A stretch of DNA of 64,000 nt from Chondrosia reniformis (taxonomy: Eukaryota; Porifera; Demospongiae; Chondrillida; Chondrillidae). This document shows positions 13,033 to 35,200 of the stretch, in pieces. How positions within the stretch are numbered: the stretch's first letter is position 1; every line of letters begins with the position of its first letter. The notes under the pieces were generated by a model. It was not told where the DNA came from. It did no database searches and worked only from the letters and a program-made list of their open reading frames with translations. The translations under genes and the position numbers were made by a program. The stretch spans positions 1,240,001 through 1,304,000 of the forward strand of contig OX359201.1 in the NCBI GenBank assembly GCA_947172415.1. Direction: 5' to 3'.

Positions 13033-13153
13033 TCTTGTCTGTTAGGGGAGACCTTATTTACCTGATAACAGTAAACTTCATTCATAGTTGTGGTCTATGA
13101 ATTTCATTAACTTGTGTACTTAAATAAATTAGAGGAACCTACTCGGAAAGAAA
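13033..13153. promoter_or_regulatory. Shared upstream region of the TPR gene and TMCO1
   Basis: Only 121 bp separate the two divergent start codons (13032 minus and 13154 plus). Both 5' UTRs and any core promoter must fit here or extend into coding sequence. No TATA box is obvious. A bidirectional promoter is inferred from spacing alone. Confidence 0.55.
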
Positions 13154-16067
13154 ATGGTGGAGGATACGTTACTAGTTGTCTTTATATCCATTTGTACCGC
13201 ATTGCTTTCTGAAGGTATAAGCGAATACCCTTTCAAGTTCTAAATTGTAACATAACTTTGTTTGTATTTAATGATGTATTCATAATAGTCTTGTAAGCTT
13301 AGAGCTTAGAGCTAGTGATTAGTTAAAGTTGTCCTTGCTACCTGACCCATCCTAACTGTTAATAATTTGTGTATCCAGGTATTCTCTATGTGCTGGTGTA
13401 CAGGACAGATGGATACAAACGATTAAAGAATTCAGTGGATCGACAGAGCAAGAAGTGTGAGCCAGATTTATTTCAGGGGAGGAAACATGGGGAATTGTCC
13501 CTCCTCGATACTGTTTTGTGAAATTAATTAAGTTACCAATTTTTTAATACTAAATAAACCTTTTTTAACTAGGTACCCCTGAATTTTTAAATATTTTGTA
13601 TTTTGGCCTCCCTTGTGATAGTTTCTAAAAGGAACCTTTTATCTGTTGTATTTGAAAAGCTTGTAGAGGTAACATGTCTTATTACGCCACCAGCAGCTAC
13701 GTAGTTCCACTCGTTACATTCTATATAAGCATTACACACATGAATCATATACAAGCTTGCTAGTATTTGAAGGTTAAAGGGATGAGCCAGTGGAAAAGAA
13801 GAGAAGTAGAAGGAGTAACTATATATCTTCATCCAAAGCTCTCACTAGGTTTAGGCCATAGGCCTTTACTCAAAATTAGATGTAGCATATAGTGTGTTAG
13901 TTTTTCATGTAGTACATTCAGGTTTAGTTCCCCTATAGGCTTTTTTACAGAATAGGCATAACATGTAGGAAAATGTTATATTAGATTTTTCATTAGAAAA
14001 TTTTTGAAATTTGGATGACCTTTGCATTGAAATATAGTTTCTTAATATGTTGTATATTTTTATGTATCAAGATCAAGTAATTATAGCTAGTTTAAATCAG
14101 TACAATCCAATTCCAACGGTGAAGAATTTTGTACTTATTTAAACTCTGAATTGTTACTGTATATAGTCAGTGACTTTTCCCTACATAATATACTATTATG
14201 TAGGGAAAAGTACGTACGTAGTTTAAATGGCAATATTTTCTTTTTTATTTTGTAGAGTATGTTTAAATAATTCAATTATTCTGTTAATTATGCATTCTTA
14301 TTTTCCTTTTCTTTGTGAATGGCAGTGGAAAGAAAAAAAGAGGTTGCGGGTGGTGTTCAAAAGAAGAAGATTGGTAAGATTGGAGATTTGCTGTTTAAGA
14401 TATTACTGAAGTAGTAGTAGGGATTATTTGTTGTGATTATTATGGTAGTCAGTGATTTATTGACAATTTATAACATCTTTAGAGAAACAAGAGGAAATGT
14501 TGAAAACTACTTCTAGAGATTTATCAATGGTATGTCAGCATGCTATGTATATGTCCTATTGTTGCAGTGTGTATAAATACACAATAACCACCACTTTGTA
14601 GTTCTGTAAAACACTTGTGGTTAACACAGTGATTTGACACCTTGTGGCCATACAGTATATTAAGGGATTACACAAATTTAATACAAAATTATCTACATAT
14701 ATAACATTTTTATATCAACGATAAAGTTTAGGTGCAACTTTTGATTTATGTGTATGTATGCAGTCAAAAGTGTATAACCATGGTAAAACAATTTGTAGTA
14801 CTAAAGTATGGCAGGTACTGTGATAACTAAAGTATGTTATTAACATTCATTTCATAAAAGATTTTTTTTATTAGATATCACTAGTATATGCAGTGAGTAC
14901 GTAGATGTGTGCTTTCTTCAGGTTAAAATGAAGTCAATGTTGGTGATTAGTGTCACCTTTATGGCTCTTCTGGGAATGCTGAACAGCATGTGAGTGCACA
15001 CACTACGTATGTGTAGGTAGTTCAGGCAGTACAGCTTAGCAGGAAATTAGGATACACCATATACCAATTGTATCATTTTTATGAATTTTTCAAAATTTCA
15101 TTTTTTCTATACTTGTTATTTGATCACAGATTTGATGGACATGTGGTTGCCAAGTTACCATTTGAACCATTTCCATTTCTAAGAGGTCTCTCTCAGCGTA
15201 ATCTGATGAGCAGTGACCCAACTGATTGCTCCTTTATATTTCTCTACATTCTGTGCACAATGTCTCTAAGAGAGGTTCGTACAGGTCTTCCTATGTGTAC
15301 ACTGGAACTCATTGTCCAACCCATTGCTCAACTTGTTCAGTTTCTTTTTTTAATCCCAACCTCTCAATGTTTATTTCCACATAAACAAAAGACTTGCTTA
15401 GAACAGTGTATACATAATAATTGATGTAGCAAGTATTCAGATGCGATCTTTTTAATCCCAACCTCTCAATGTAAACAAAAGACTTGCTTAGAACAGTGTA
15501 TACATACTGATTGAAGTGATAGGGCTTATTTGTCGTGATCATGATGAGATATGAAGTTTATTGAGCAACAGCAACATTAAATCTTTGGAATAGAACATTT
15601 CAACCCATAGGTCTCATCAACAATAACTTCATATCTCATACTGATTGATGTAGCAAGTATAAGTATACCTACTGTACATAGCCTGTATGGTGTCGTGATA
15701 ACATGTACTAACATAGATGAGGATACAAGAGTCTTTTCTTTTCTTCTGCTCCGCTGGGCCAGACGGCTGAATATACCACTCTTCATCAGTGATCCTTTTC
15801 CAAAGCTCTAACTAAATAAGCCTATTACTTTAGAATAGATTTAGTTTGTGTAGGAAAATGTATTACCTGTATATACGTAGATACTGATTGATTAGCAAAT
15901 GTAACCTGTACAAGTTGCCATGGTGATGTGTACATATGTAACGTTGTATATGTGAGAATGCTATTTCTCTCTTTCCTCAGACAATACAGAAGTTGCTTGG
16001 GTTTCAGCCATCAAGATCTGCTAATAAGTTATCTCAAGGATTCTTCACACCTCCTCAATCAAAATAA
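13154..16067 (+). CDS. TMCO1: TMCO1, ER calcium-load-activated channel / translocon-associated membrane protein
   Basis: Seven exons with consistent phases: 13154-13214, 13379-13456, 14326-14373, 14483-14529, 14922-14989, 15130-15274 and 15981-16067. They give 177 residues and a TAA stop; vertebrate TMCO1 has about 188. The protein starts MVEDTLLVVFISICTALLSE (first membrane segment), then VLVYRTDGYKRLKN and a basic coiled coil (QSKKLERKKE, VQKKKIEKQEE). Next come RDLSMVKMKSM, a second membrane segment (VTFMALLGMLNSIFDG), VVAKLPFEPFPFLRGLSQRN and DPTDCSFIFLYILCTMSLRE. The tail is short. TMCO1 is an ER membrane protein of the Oxa1/Get1 superfamily, reported both as a Ca2+-release channel and as a subunit of a multipass-protein translocon. 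Conservation is end to end, so the assignment is firm. The introns carry several small repeats. Confidence 0.97.
13790..13985 (-). repeat. Dispersed repeat family 1, copy c (partly duplicated)
   Basis: In TMCO1 intron 2. A reverse-oriented copy is followed by a second partial copy of the TTTAGTTCCCCTATAGGC end at about 13920-13965, so either two truncated copies or an internal duplication. Confidence 0.75.
14174..14210. repeat. Perfect 17-bp hairpin
   Basis: CTTTTCCCTACATAATA is followed after three bases by its exact reverse complement. It lies in TMCO1 intron 2 just before TACGTACGTA. It may be a minimal inverted-repeat element. Confidence 0.9.
15349..15507 (+). repeat. Direct duplication in TMCO1 intron 6
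   Basis: A block beginning TTTAATCCCAACCTCTCAAT and ending AACAGTGTATACATA occurs at 15349-15417 and again, shortened by a small internal deletion, at 15451-15507. Confidence 0.85.
15544..15639. mobile_element. Short inverted-repeat element with hammerhead-like core
   Basis: Near-perfect termini (ATGAGATATGAAGTTTATTG against CAATAACTTCATATCTCAT) enclose about 57 bp. On the minus strand this interior carries TTGATGA, a GACC/GGTT stem and GAAA. The size and structure fit a MITE-like or folded RNA-derived element. It encodes no protein. Confidence 0.7.
15715..15850 (+). repeat. Dispersed repeat family 1, copy d
   Basis: In TMCO1 intron 6. Shows GAGGATACAAGAGTCTTTTC, the GCTGGGCCAGACGGCTG block and CTTCATCAGTGATCC in plus orientation. 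Confidence 0.8.
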
Positions 16068-19000
16068 ACATTGTTGTTATTAGGAGAATTATGCCTGTGT
16101 ATGTAAATATAATATATCACTAAATTATTATATTTCAACATTACATGGATTGCTGTGCAAGTACTATACTTTCAGTTACAATTTCAAAAAATATTGATTA
16201 TATGGTAATTAGTAGAGAAGAGAGGCCTAGAGGGTTTGCACTTCGAATGCACAAATTACAAGAAGGCAAAATAAGCTTAAAATCACAGAATTAGGATGAA
16301 AGCTTATGTGAACATCTTTTAGGCCTGTGTTCACATAATGCACACAAAGAATAAATATATACAAGGAGTGTCAATTCATACAAAATTCCCCCAAATTTTC
16401 TATTTCAAGAAAAAAGAAAAAAAAGAATCCAAGCGTGTGTTAGCGTATTCACTTTCTTTTTTTCTTTTTTCTTTTCGTTTGCTTTCTCCTTTTTTCTTGC
16501 GTAATTCCTCGTTACTTACGCAAATGATTTTTGTCTAACGGCCTTGTATATTTTTACAATGCAATAATTTACAAGAGTATACTGAATGCTTATATACGTA
16601 GATGTATGCATTTGTGATGAGCTGGGTAATAGAATATATGTACTTTTATGTATATATTAATATTATACTAATCTCATTATGAATTCATCATTATCGCCAG
16701 TTGGGATATATAATAACCACTGCACAATGATCATTTTTGATTGACAATTCTGAAATCTACATGTACACGGTTTTAAAATAAAATGTTCAAACAAAATGTA
16801 GTTCTTAAACGAGTTCTTTATAGTTGTAAAGAATATAATGTTGTTGTTGGATGTTGGATGTTTCTTCTCCTTTTGAGTGTTACTGGAACGGTGCTGCAGT
16901 ACTTCGTTTCGCATCACTTTACTGAGTGTAGTAAAGGTGATCCCAGGGCACACCACGTGGAGGTAGAAGTACTTTGTGCCCCAAAAGGCCTCCGGGTTCT
17001 CAACTCTGTTTGACACTTCCACTACTTGCGTCGTAAGAGAAGTTGCACGGGAGCGATCCGGCGTACCTGACCGACCTCTGACCAGTTACTAGTCTTGCCC
17101 TGCCACGCTACGAACAGAACAAGCCCGACCCTGGCGGACCACAAACTCCCACCAATGAGAATCATCATGTGCACACAACGTAGCTTGGGAACACTGCACA
17201 CAGATTTTAGCTCATTGGGATCGGCCAGGCGCTTTAGAGTAGGGACCCATCAATTCAATGAACTATAAGAAGAGAATTGAAAATACATGAAATATCATGG
17301 ATACGAAAACTGAATACACAAATTCAAATGCAAATGTCTAGGCCTTCCAAACCAACCTGAAGCTGCAGCCTACAACAGGGGTTCCTGACCGACTACGTAG
17401 TGGCACTGGACCCACGCTCCTCCAGGTACGGGTCGTATAGTGAGAATCCGCACACTAGCAGGATTAATAGTGAGATACATCTCCAGGCACTAACCCATAG
17501 GTAGAGAGACCACCCCACTATACGAACACCGATGACCCTTTGTCGCATGGTACCATGGTCGTGCTCCTACCACGGTTTTCGCATCGATCCACACCAAAGT
17601 AGACCTCCAAAGTTGATAGCCCGGAGGCCAAAGACTGAAAATTTCCTCACCTATTTATTAGAAATTGTCGGCGGGAAGCATCGTGAACTCGGCGGAAAAT
17701 CGTGAAACTAAAATTTTGTTTATTGTTTTCGAGGTCATGTTCAAGAACAATAGACAACATGCAGAACATGACCCGGCCTATTCAGCAAGTTGTTATTGTT
17801 ATTGAGTTTCAACTAGAAATCATTCATGGCTATCCAGCGAAGCAAATCATAAAATGTACAGTGACCCCATGAATAGAAATGCTTAATTAATAAACAAGCT
17901 ATCAATATCTTATGAACCTCTGATTGATTCAGCAGTTTATTTTATTTTAAGCCTATGTACAAGCTCTTAAATTGACTTGCATGTTTCATGCACAAGTGAA
18001 CATATTGAGAATCAAGGATACAGATGCATGCAGTTGTTAAAACTAAAGGGCTTAGGTATAATTTACGCTTATGTATATCGTAGCTAAATCTTGTGCAATC
18101 TATTGCTCAATCAATTGTGAACTCAAAATGGCCGTTACTATCGAAGCTCGTAACTCTTTGGCGTTGTACATACCCTAAATGGTAGGTCATCTTGTTTAGC
18201 AAATCAGACAAAATATATATCCGCTTTAAATAAAGTTTATAATTTTGTTTTCCTTTATTGTTACAATAGCAAGAACACTTACTTGTAAGAATGTACGTAA
18301 TTTGCACTTCAAGTACAATTTATACAAACTATCATTTGATTACACAAGTATACATGGCTTATAGTACCTATACTTTATTTGTTGTATATTCATCCACTTA
18401 CAGAAGAATTGTCATGGAGACCAAATGTCAGTTACCTAGCAACATATCCAATTAAGAGAAAAGAAGGACTGAATTAGGGAATCATTAAAGTTGTTGGCTT
18501 GACTCATTCAGGTGGGAAAATGTGAATTTAACAACTGTAATGGCTCTGGACTATATCTGTCCAATAGGGCTGACAGATTTATTATTTTACTAGTCTCTAG
18601 TAACTAGTAACCCAAAGTTGAGTTGGGGAGGTGTATAGTATACATGCATACCAGGTTCACTGTTCTCTGTATCCTATAGATCAGTTTACCTATCTTGCTA
18701 TTTGTCTATGAAACTGTACAATCCTTTGAGCAAGTTGACAGTAGTTAGTAGGTAAATTATTGTTTATGTAGCTACTTAGATATCTATTTGTCTTATGTGT
18801 CCATGGTACCTTGTCCAACTGGTATACCTGATTTAGGTTCTATTCCAGTGCCTACTAGCTAATGGTTAGACTCAGTGCTGGCCCATCTGAGGTGCATTTT
18901 AATTGTCTAAATGTACTTACATTGTACATCTTGTTTGCTTCTGTATAGCCTACCTTTATTTCCATTTTTATATAGAAAAAGTCTCCATAACAACCAGGTG

Positions 19001-19973
19001 CAGTTCCCTGGCAACCATTTATTTGAAAATAGAGTAATCAATTGTTCATGTGGCTCCCATTTGTAGAACAAACTTCACACATGTAAGTCAAGTGGTATCT
19101 TCACCTAGTCAGCAGATCCCAATGAGATTAGGCAACTTCTCTAAAGTCATTATTAGTGGATTGGCATGAAGAAACAAACTTGTATGTAATTAAAGGTGGT
19201 GTAATGTGTGTACTTTATGTGCATGTCCTTTTAACAGGACCTTTATATCTATGACTACTATACAAGTAGAGAATTACTTTGTAGATCATTAAACTATCAT
19301 ATAGACACTTATCTGTTCAACTGTTTCACTGTAACAGCACATTACAGTGGTTGATGCAATAACATGTTTTGGCAGGATTTGTGTCTGCATGCATGGGCAT
19401 GCTCACTAATTAATTGAACAACAACTTCTTTAGGGGTTACAACTTAATTCTAGTTGAAAGTTTAGAAAAGCTTAATGTCCTACTTCTCACTATATGTGTC
19501 TTCAGACACTCAAAGACTAAAGATGATCAGACTATCTCAAGAGTTGGCCCTCCTTCATATGTGCAGCTCATTTGTTACAATGCAATATAGCACTAATTAC
19601 ATGCTAGATAGGATTTCTTCTGATGTGTAAATCATTTAAAATGCTTCAAGTCAGAAATTGTACAATAGCTATCAATAACTACATGTGCATGAATATATGC
19701 ATCCCTCCCTTGTCAAATTGCTTATAAGAGAGTTGTTTATCTGTCATTTCAACGTAGACATGCTTAAGCTTGTTCTGAAATAAATTATCAGAACTTATTT
19801 TTAATGTGTTGATACAAAACAAACAGAGTCCAAATTACTATTAGATAATTATACTATATAGCAAGCTGATGTGTTGTGTTGAACTTTGTAATTAATGTAG
19901 AGTGAAAATCAGCACATTTACAGAAAAAAATAGTTTGTGTTTTGCTGGTGCTTTTTCTGATGTGCTTTGAATA
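16068..19973. other. Intergenic region between the convergent TMCO1 and collagen genes
   Basis: Mostly AT-rich, without recognisable exons. It includes a T/A-rich low-complexity stretch at 16395-16510 and a GC-richer island at about 16900-17700 (listed separately). From 17900 to 19970 I see no coding region, RNA gene or clear repeat. Confidence 0.6.
16900..17700. other. Unexplained GC-richer island
   Basis: About 800 bp of clearly higher GC and CpG content than its surroundings. It has open stretches on both strands but no recognisable domain: on the minus strand, about 75 codons at 17255-17027, and the frame ending at 16663 that includes NPEAFWGTKYFYLHVVC. Short motifs recur (GACCGAC at two places; TATAGTGAGA / TAATAGTGAGATA). 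It does not look like 18S, 28S, 5.8S, 5S or tRNA. It could be an unannotated gene, a promoter island or a decayed element. Confidence 0.4.
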
Positions 19974-28442
<8,469 letters not shown>

Positions 28443-29215
28443 GTTTGGTGAAGCAGGTACTCCTGCTCGTAGCTGGATAACGAGAACGACAGCAACCTAG
28501 CTAGAAGATGGGCTGCTATTCGAACCCTATACAACTACGGGATCACTTCTGTTACAGGAAAATCCTGGTTGCAGCCATGTACCACAATGGCCGCCCCAAA
28601 AGTAGCCTAACAATGGAATTGGAGTATTCTTTGTGAGATTACAAAAGGAGACGGTCTATTGTTTGCGGCGTGCGTGCTAATTATGTAATGATATTCATGG
28701 CTACATATCATGTGGGTCTGAAAGAATGCAAAAAATGTTTGGCTGCAATAAGCCGATTGGAATTATTTTGAATGTTCTCTTCACAGAGTTTTCACAAATT
28801 TTTAGCAAATTTTTAGCTAACAGTGGTGAGTTTTATCCTTGCGGTGTTCGTCGAGAGAATTTAAGTTGCAAAATTATTTTACGTTCAATAGTTCTTAAAT
28901 CTAAATGCTTCCGGAATAAGTTATATCCGGATTTTAGCAAGCAAATAATTACATTCCTGACATACTCAAGCGAGTATTTGGCATTTTTGTCTTGGCCGCT
29001 AATGTTTTTACAACTCATTGTTTAGATGCGGGCGCCGGCAAAGGAAGTGCTCAAACGGTCCAAAGACTATTGTTTAGTGCTTAGCTCGAGTTCTTGCAGC
29101 TAGACTAGGTCCGCCATCTTGACGATATCTTCCTGGAGAAGTTTTTGCCGTTTCTCGGTAGAAAGATCCAGGTTTTTACCCTGACCGGACAGGTTAGGCT
29201 AAGATAGTTGCAGTC
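28443..29215. promoter_or_regulatory. Divergent promoter region between two fibrillar collagen genes
   Basis: 773 bp separate the start codons at 28442 (minus) and 29216 (plus). The ends are GC-richer (about 28440-28680 and 29025-29215), with an AT-rich centre. I identify no specific binding site with confidence. Co-regulation of the two chains is inferred from the arrangement. Confidence 0.6.
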
Positions 29216-32200
29216 ATGGCTCCCCGGAGCCTGCTTTTCGCTTTTGTCGTCGTTGTGGTAGTCCGATTTAGCTCAGCTGACACAGACTATTACTCGGAGA
29301 AGTGTTACAACCTTCCTGAAGGTAAGTGTTACAATACAAGCAATACTCATAAAAGTCAATTATTCGATCAGAAAACGTGCAATCGGCGCTTTGCGGACAT
29401 ATTAGGACTTTCATTCTGAATGAACGTACATCGAACTGGTTTAATGTGTAGTTGTATTGCTATATGTATAGTCGTGTAGCTATATTCGATGTTTTTCCTC
29501 AATTAAAGATATATATCCTTTTGTGTCAATTGTCATTTCACCACAAAATGTATTAAAATTATAATTTAAAACCTCTTAATTTATGTTGCAAAGGATTTTC
29601 GCTACTTTCCATTTTAATTGATGGATTTAATTGTGTAAAGTATTATAGCTTTTTCATAGATTCCTTATAGGTACACTCCATTTTAAACATTTTGATAGGA
29701 TGAATTGATAATTAGCTTAATGGAGTTAAATCAGTTATAATAATGATATAAGAGTAATATACATAGTAGTAGTTAAAGTTAAATACCCTAAATTAATTGC
29801 TTTTATAAATGTAATGCTCTTTTATTGTTATTGCTAATTTAGGTCATATTGACTTAGTGCAGAAATCAGGTATCACCTATCTGCCTGGCAATGTGGAATT
29901 AACTGGAGATGATAACTTTCTACCAGCCTATAAATTGCAAGCTCAAGATGGCATTGCTGTCAAATGCGAAGAAGTTTTAGAAAATGGTCTTTTGGATGAG
30001 TTTTCATTGATTGCTAAGGTCCGCTTAGATAAATCCTTGAAAAAAGCAAACATTTTGACCATCATGAACAAGGATGCTGTTGATTTGAGTGTCAACATGT
30101 CGCTAACAGAGACAGGAATAACAGTTCATTTCGAGTGTTCTAATATACTTGCTGACTTTGCAGTAAATTTGAAGGATCTGGGAGAGTGGCATAAACTGGG
30201 GATAGTGATCACAACCAAAGCCATTCAGCTAACATATGACGGTCAACTAGTGGCAGAAGGCTTTGTACCCGAAAGTGAAGCCTGCATGTTTATGTGCAGA
30301 GACAGGAAAATTCATATAGCTCGCAATAACGATGGTCCAGTTAGTACCCTTAACTATATAGTTTATTAGTTTATTGTGATGTTACATTTTAATTTTGATA
30401 CATCTGCTTTTTACATTAGATCACTGTTCAGCAACTAGTTATGCTTCCTGATCTTGAGTATCAGAATCATGATAAATACAGCAGCTGCGCAGCCAAAAGT
30501 CGTCAAGCTCGTGGTAGTCCCATAACAGGAAGTGGAAGTGGAATGATTGTATGTTAAAATGAATATTATTTATAATTATTGACCGTTTACATGGTTCATG
30601 CTACATTTTAGGAGAAAGGTACTGCTGGTGATCCTGGTGATAAGGGTGCCTCTATTCCTGGACGTGTGAGTTTTTAAAATCCAAGTGGTGATAGTTAATT
30701 GCCAGCTAGGCCATGAAAACTAGGTTTCCAAACTACATATGTAGGTATCACTTAATTTCATTTGAATCCCAAAACTGTGGTTGAGTCAATCAATCCTTGT
30801 TTGTTTTTGATAGCCTGGACCACCTGGAAATCCAGGTGTTCCTGGTGATGCTGGTACCCCTGGTATACCTGGTACTTCTGGCTCAAGAGGCCCGCCTGGA
30901 GCTGTTGGACCTGATGGTCATGATGGGTTGGCAGGTCAATTTGGGCCACAAGGACCACCTGGTCCAATTATGTTTAGACCTGGGGTGTATGCAATCTATT
31001 CATCTGGCGGAAAGGGTCCAGTTGGAACACAAAAAACAGCTCTTCCTCTGCCTGCCGTGAGACATTCAATCACACACAGTGCAAACTCATAGATAATACA
31101 TGACGTATGTATGTATGACCTCATCCATAGGGAAATCCAGGTAACGAGGGACCCCCAGGGGCTCAGGGCTCAGCTGGTGCTCAAGGGCACCCTGGTTTAC
31201 TTGGTGAAACTGGAATCCAAGGTCAACAGGGAGAACCTGTATGTTTATTGAGTTTGAACTACGTAGCTATTTAAATCAACATTTATTTTCTAGTTAAATA
31301 TCATCTACATGCTTGTAGGGTGTTGCAGGGTCGAAAGGCCCTCCTGGTGCTTCAGGATCAGATGGTGGAGTGGTATGTCTGTCACAGCATTACCAGTAAA
31401 GTATAACAGTCAATTTTAAAATCATCTAATTTAGGGTAGTACTGGTCCCCGTGGTAAGAATGGACATCCAGGTCCAAATGGAGATCCAGTACGTTATAGA
31501 CTACCTATCTGTGAGGAATAATGCATCTTCTAATGTTAATTATCTCCTGTGCATATCCTCAGGGTGATCCTGGAAATGGCGGACCAATTGGACAACAGGG
31601 TTTTCCTGGTCACCAGGTGGGTTTATTATCAGACAATCCATATACGTGCATGCAACGGAAAATTACTGGAATATAATACGCCAGCCAAGGGACCAAGATA
31701 TCATCTTGCCTGGGGGACAAAAGTCCTATTAAAAGTGGCAACTAGTGATCACCTCCCTCCCAATCATCAAGATGGAAAATCCTCAATCCTTATACATATA
31801 ATTATACTAAATGTAATATTGCATCGAGTGCTCTTTAGTAAGGTACTTTGCACATTTATATTTTAGGGCCGACCTGGCCCACCGGGAACTGATGGGACGA
31901 ATGGAGCTGATGGATTAACTGTAAGCAAACATGCATATTTCAAAGGTTACATTTAATTAATTCAAATTTAAATTAATGTTATATTCAGGGAGACCCAGGT
32001 CCTGAAGGTCCTCCAGGTTTACCAGGAACAGATGTGAGTCAATTAATCATTGGTAGCTGTAGAAATATTTTAATGATTTTAAATCTATTATTACATATAG
32101 GGTTCTCCTGGAGACCAAGGCAAACGTGGATCTGTTGGACCACCTGGTAATCCTGGAGTACAGGGTGTATCTGGTCCGCCTGGAACACCAGGAGAGATTG

Positions 32201-35200
32201 TAAGCTGTTGGTTCTAGAGTGATGGTTTGATGGTACTGATAAAGTTCTCATTTACATGTGTTAGGGCCCTCCTGGACTGATTGGCCCCCCTGGTAATGCA
32301 GGAAATCGTGGGGCAAGTGTAAGTGAAATTTATCACTAAAATTAAGAATCTATAGTTTAATTCTTTTCATTGCCTTATATAGGGTAGCCCTGGTCTACAA
32401 GGCCAAGCTGGAACTCCTGGTGAAAGAGTAAGCCACACACACATGCAAGTGGTAATGGAAATAATATTCTAATGATTCATTTCTAACAATAGGGAGCTTC
32501 TGGTGAGCCCGGACGTGCTGGTGCTCCAGGAAAAGACGGTAGACAAGTACGTCAGATGATTTTTCAATGTTCAATATTACAAGGAAATTTCCATGCCATT
32601 CTACTACAGGGCTTCCAAGGTATTCCTGGTCCAGTAGGAAGCAGAGGACCTCCAGTAGGTTACTTGTAATAATGTGCACTTTGTCTGATGAATAAGCATT
32701 ACGACTAATGATCACCATAGGGTTCCGATGGTAGGCAAGGTTTTCAGGGAACTCAGGGTCCCCAAGGACAACCTGGACCAGCTGGTAGTGAAGGTAGAAT
32801 TGGACAAAAGGGACCAACTGGTAAGGAGGGAATTGACGGTATACCTGGACCAAAAGGAGAAAAAGGAATCACTGTTAGTTTGTTCATTAGAAATACCTAA
32901 TTTGCATATTATTGCCAATAGGTAGGTATATCCATCAGGTTAAAGGTCAATTTGATTGTTGCCATGTAGGGATTACCCGGACGTCCCGGTGAGCCTGGAC
33001 GTGATGGATATGATGGTGAGCGGGGCCATCCCGGAATACCTGGACCACCTGGTCCATCTGGTCCACCAGGTCAAAGAGGTGAACGTGGAATTCCTGGGCC
33101 TCAAGGTTTTACAGGAGCAATTGGTGTAACAGTAAGCATCTGATCCTTGTATGCTAAGGATCATTCCTTATAAAGAATGCTGTTGGTGAAGGGTTCTCCA
33201 GGTGAAATTGGTGCTCCCGGAAGAAGAGGGCCACAAGGCCCCCCTGGTCCCCCTGGCCCACGGGGAGCCCCAGGTGCAGATGGCTTCCCTGTAAGGCTAC
33301 TTGATTGGCTGTTATAGAAAGTATCTGTTGTACATTAATTAGCTATAATTTTTGTTTTTTTCCCATTAAGGGCGAGACTGGTAACGAAGGTGCCACTGGA
33401 GAGCCAGGAGTTATCGGAGACCCTGTAAGCTGCAGTGCCAATACCTTTCATTTCTGTATATGTATTAGTGTAGTGTAAAAAATAATCTGAACCCTTTAGA
33501 TTTTGGTATGTATGTACGTATGTAGGGTGGACCTGGTGATCCTGGTCCTGTAGGAAGACCTGGAAGTTCTGTAAGTTAATTATTGTAGTTTTTGCTGCTT
33601 GTACGTTCTTACACATACTTTTATATTTTATTTTTAATGCTATTTTCTTGAAATTCTTTCTAAAAGGGTACAATTGGTCAAGCTGGTGTTGAAGGTGACC
33701 CTGGACAACCTGGCTCACAGGTACGTACATCTGTTTATTTGTCAGATATTATTAATTGAATAACCTCAGTTTCAAAGCTGTATTTACGTATATGTATACA
33801 TGTGCGTATACTCCAAAGTATTAAATGACACATCTTCTGGTAGGGTCCAAGAGGAACTAATGGTGATGATGGATTCGAAGGACAGAGAGGAGACCCTGTA
33901 AGTTTATTTGAATAGCCATACCATCAAAGTCCCTAACGAGTGTGTCAACTTCTTTGGTCTATTTTGTTAGGGTATTCCTGGTATAAACGGAAGACCGGGG
34001 CCCTTGGGACCTCAAGGCAGATCTGTAAGCCAACTTTGATCTAAAAGCATGATTTAGCATGGATTAGGTTGGGTTCACTGAACGTGTGTAGGGAGAGTCT
34101 GGAGAGCGCGGCGCTGTTGGCTTTCCAGGAAGAAGAGGCAGTGATGTGAGTCCAATAAGGGACCGATGATCCTTATCCAGTGCAACTCAAACTCATTGTT
34201 TATCTCTTAGGGCAATCCAGGTCCTCAAGGTGCTGCTGGTGAACCCGGTGAACCTGGTGCTGTGGTAAGAGGTGTAATTCATCTGTTTGCTAGTGTGCCC
34301 TATTTCATTAAGTATTTTTGAAATCTTGACTATATTAAGGATTTGGTATACAAATTAGATCACATACGTACCTGTTCAAATAGGATCATGGATCCTGATA
34401 CATTTGTGCTGAGAGCATATCTGGCAGGAATGCATTTATAGGATGTATGTAGAAGCAAGTAATTTGTCAGAGTAGGTACTGTAGCCTTAGCCTTCTTGGG
34501 TCTGGTCATGGATGAGTACCTGAACAGAGCTGAAGGTGTACTTGAAGTGCCAGAAGTGACTTATAATGATATGTACCTGATATAAAGGGCTAACGTAAAA
34601 GAATGCTAATATGGAAACGGGCCATTGTATATACATGTTTGGGTAATAGGAATCTCTTATGGCTGGTGTATCATATTTACATCTTTATAACCAATCTATA
34701 GGGAGCACCCGGTAGCTCTGGACCAATTGGTGAACCTGGTCCAACTGTAAGTACACACTCTGTATCTCTACTGGACCTAAATATCCATCATACAATTCGT
34801 TAATACAGGGGTCCAAGGGAGAAAGAGGACAACTTGGATTTCCTGGTGCTAAGGTATGATTACTGTAGTAGAGAACAATAACAAGTGCTTTAGAGCTCTC
34901 AGTGTTAATATTACATCTTCCTGCTGATAGGGGCCACGAGGTCCTGATGGTGATGTCGGTGAAAAGGGTGCAGATGGACAGAATGTGAGCATAAAAGTTT
35001 CTTGTTGGGAAAGGTTTAAACTCAATACAATATTTCTTACAGGGAGCCAGAGGTAACCCTGGTGACGCTGGCACTCCCGGACATCCTGGAACACCCGTAA
35101 GTAAAAAGATAGAATCAAAATAGTTTCTCCCCTATATACCTATCTGAATAAATTATTTATATTAGGGTCAACCGGGTGAAGATGGTCCCGATGGAGCTCA

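Noticed and set aside
17000..17700. Ribosomal RNA or mitochondrial insertion
   Set aside because: GC-rich and motif-like, but I could match no conserved rRNA or tRNA core to it.
28500..28530. tRNA B-box-like TTCGAACCC
   Set aside because: No A box, acceptor stem or anticodon arm around it.
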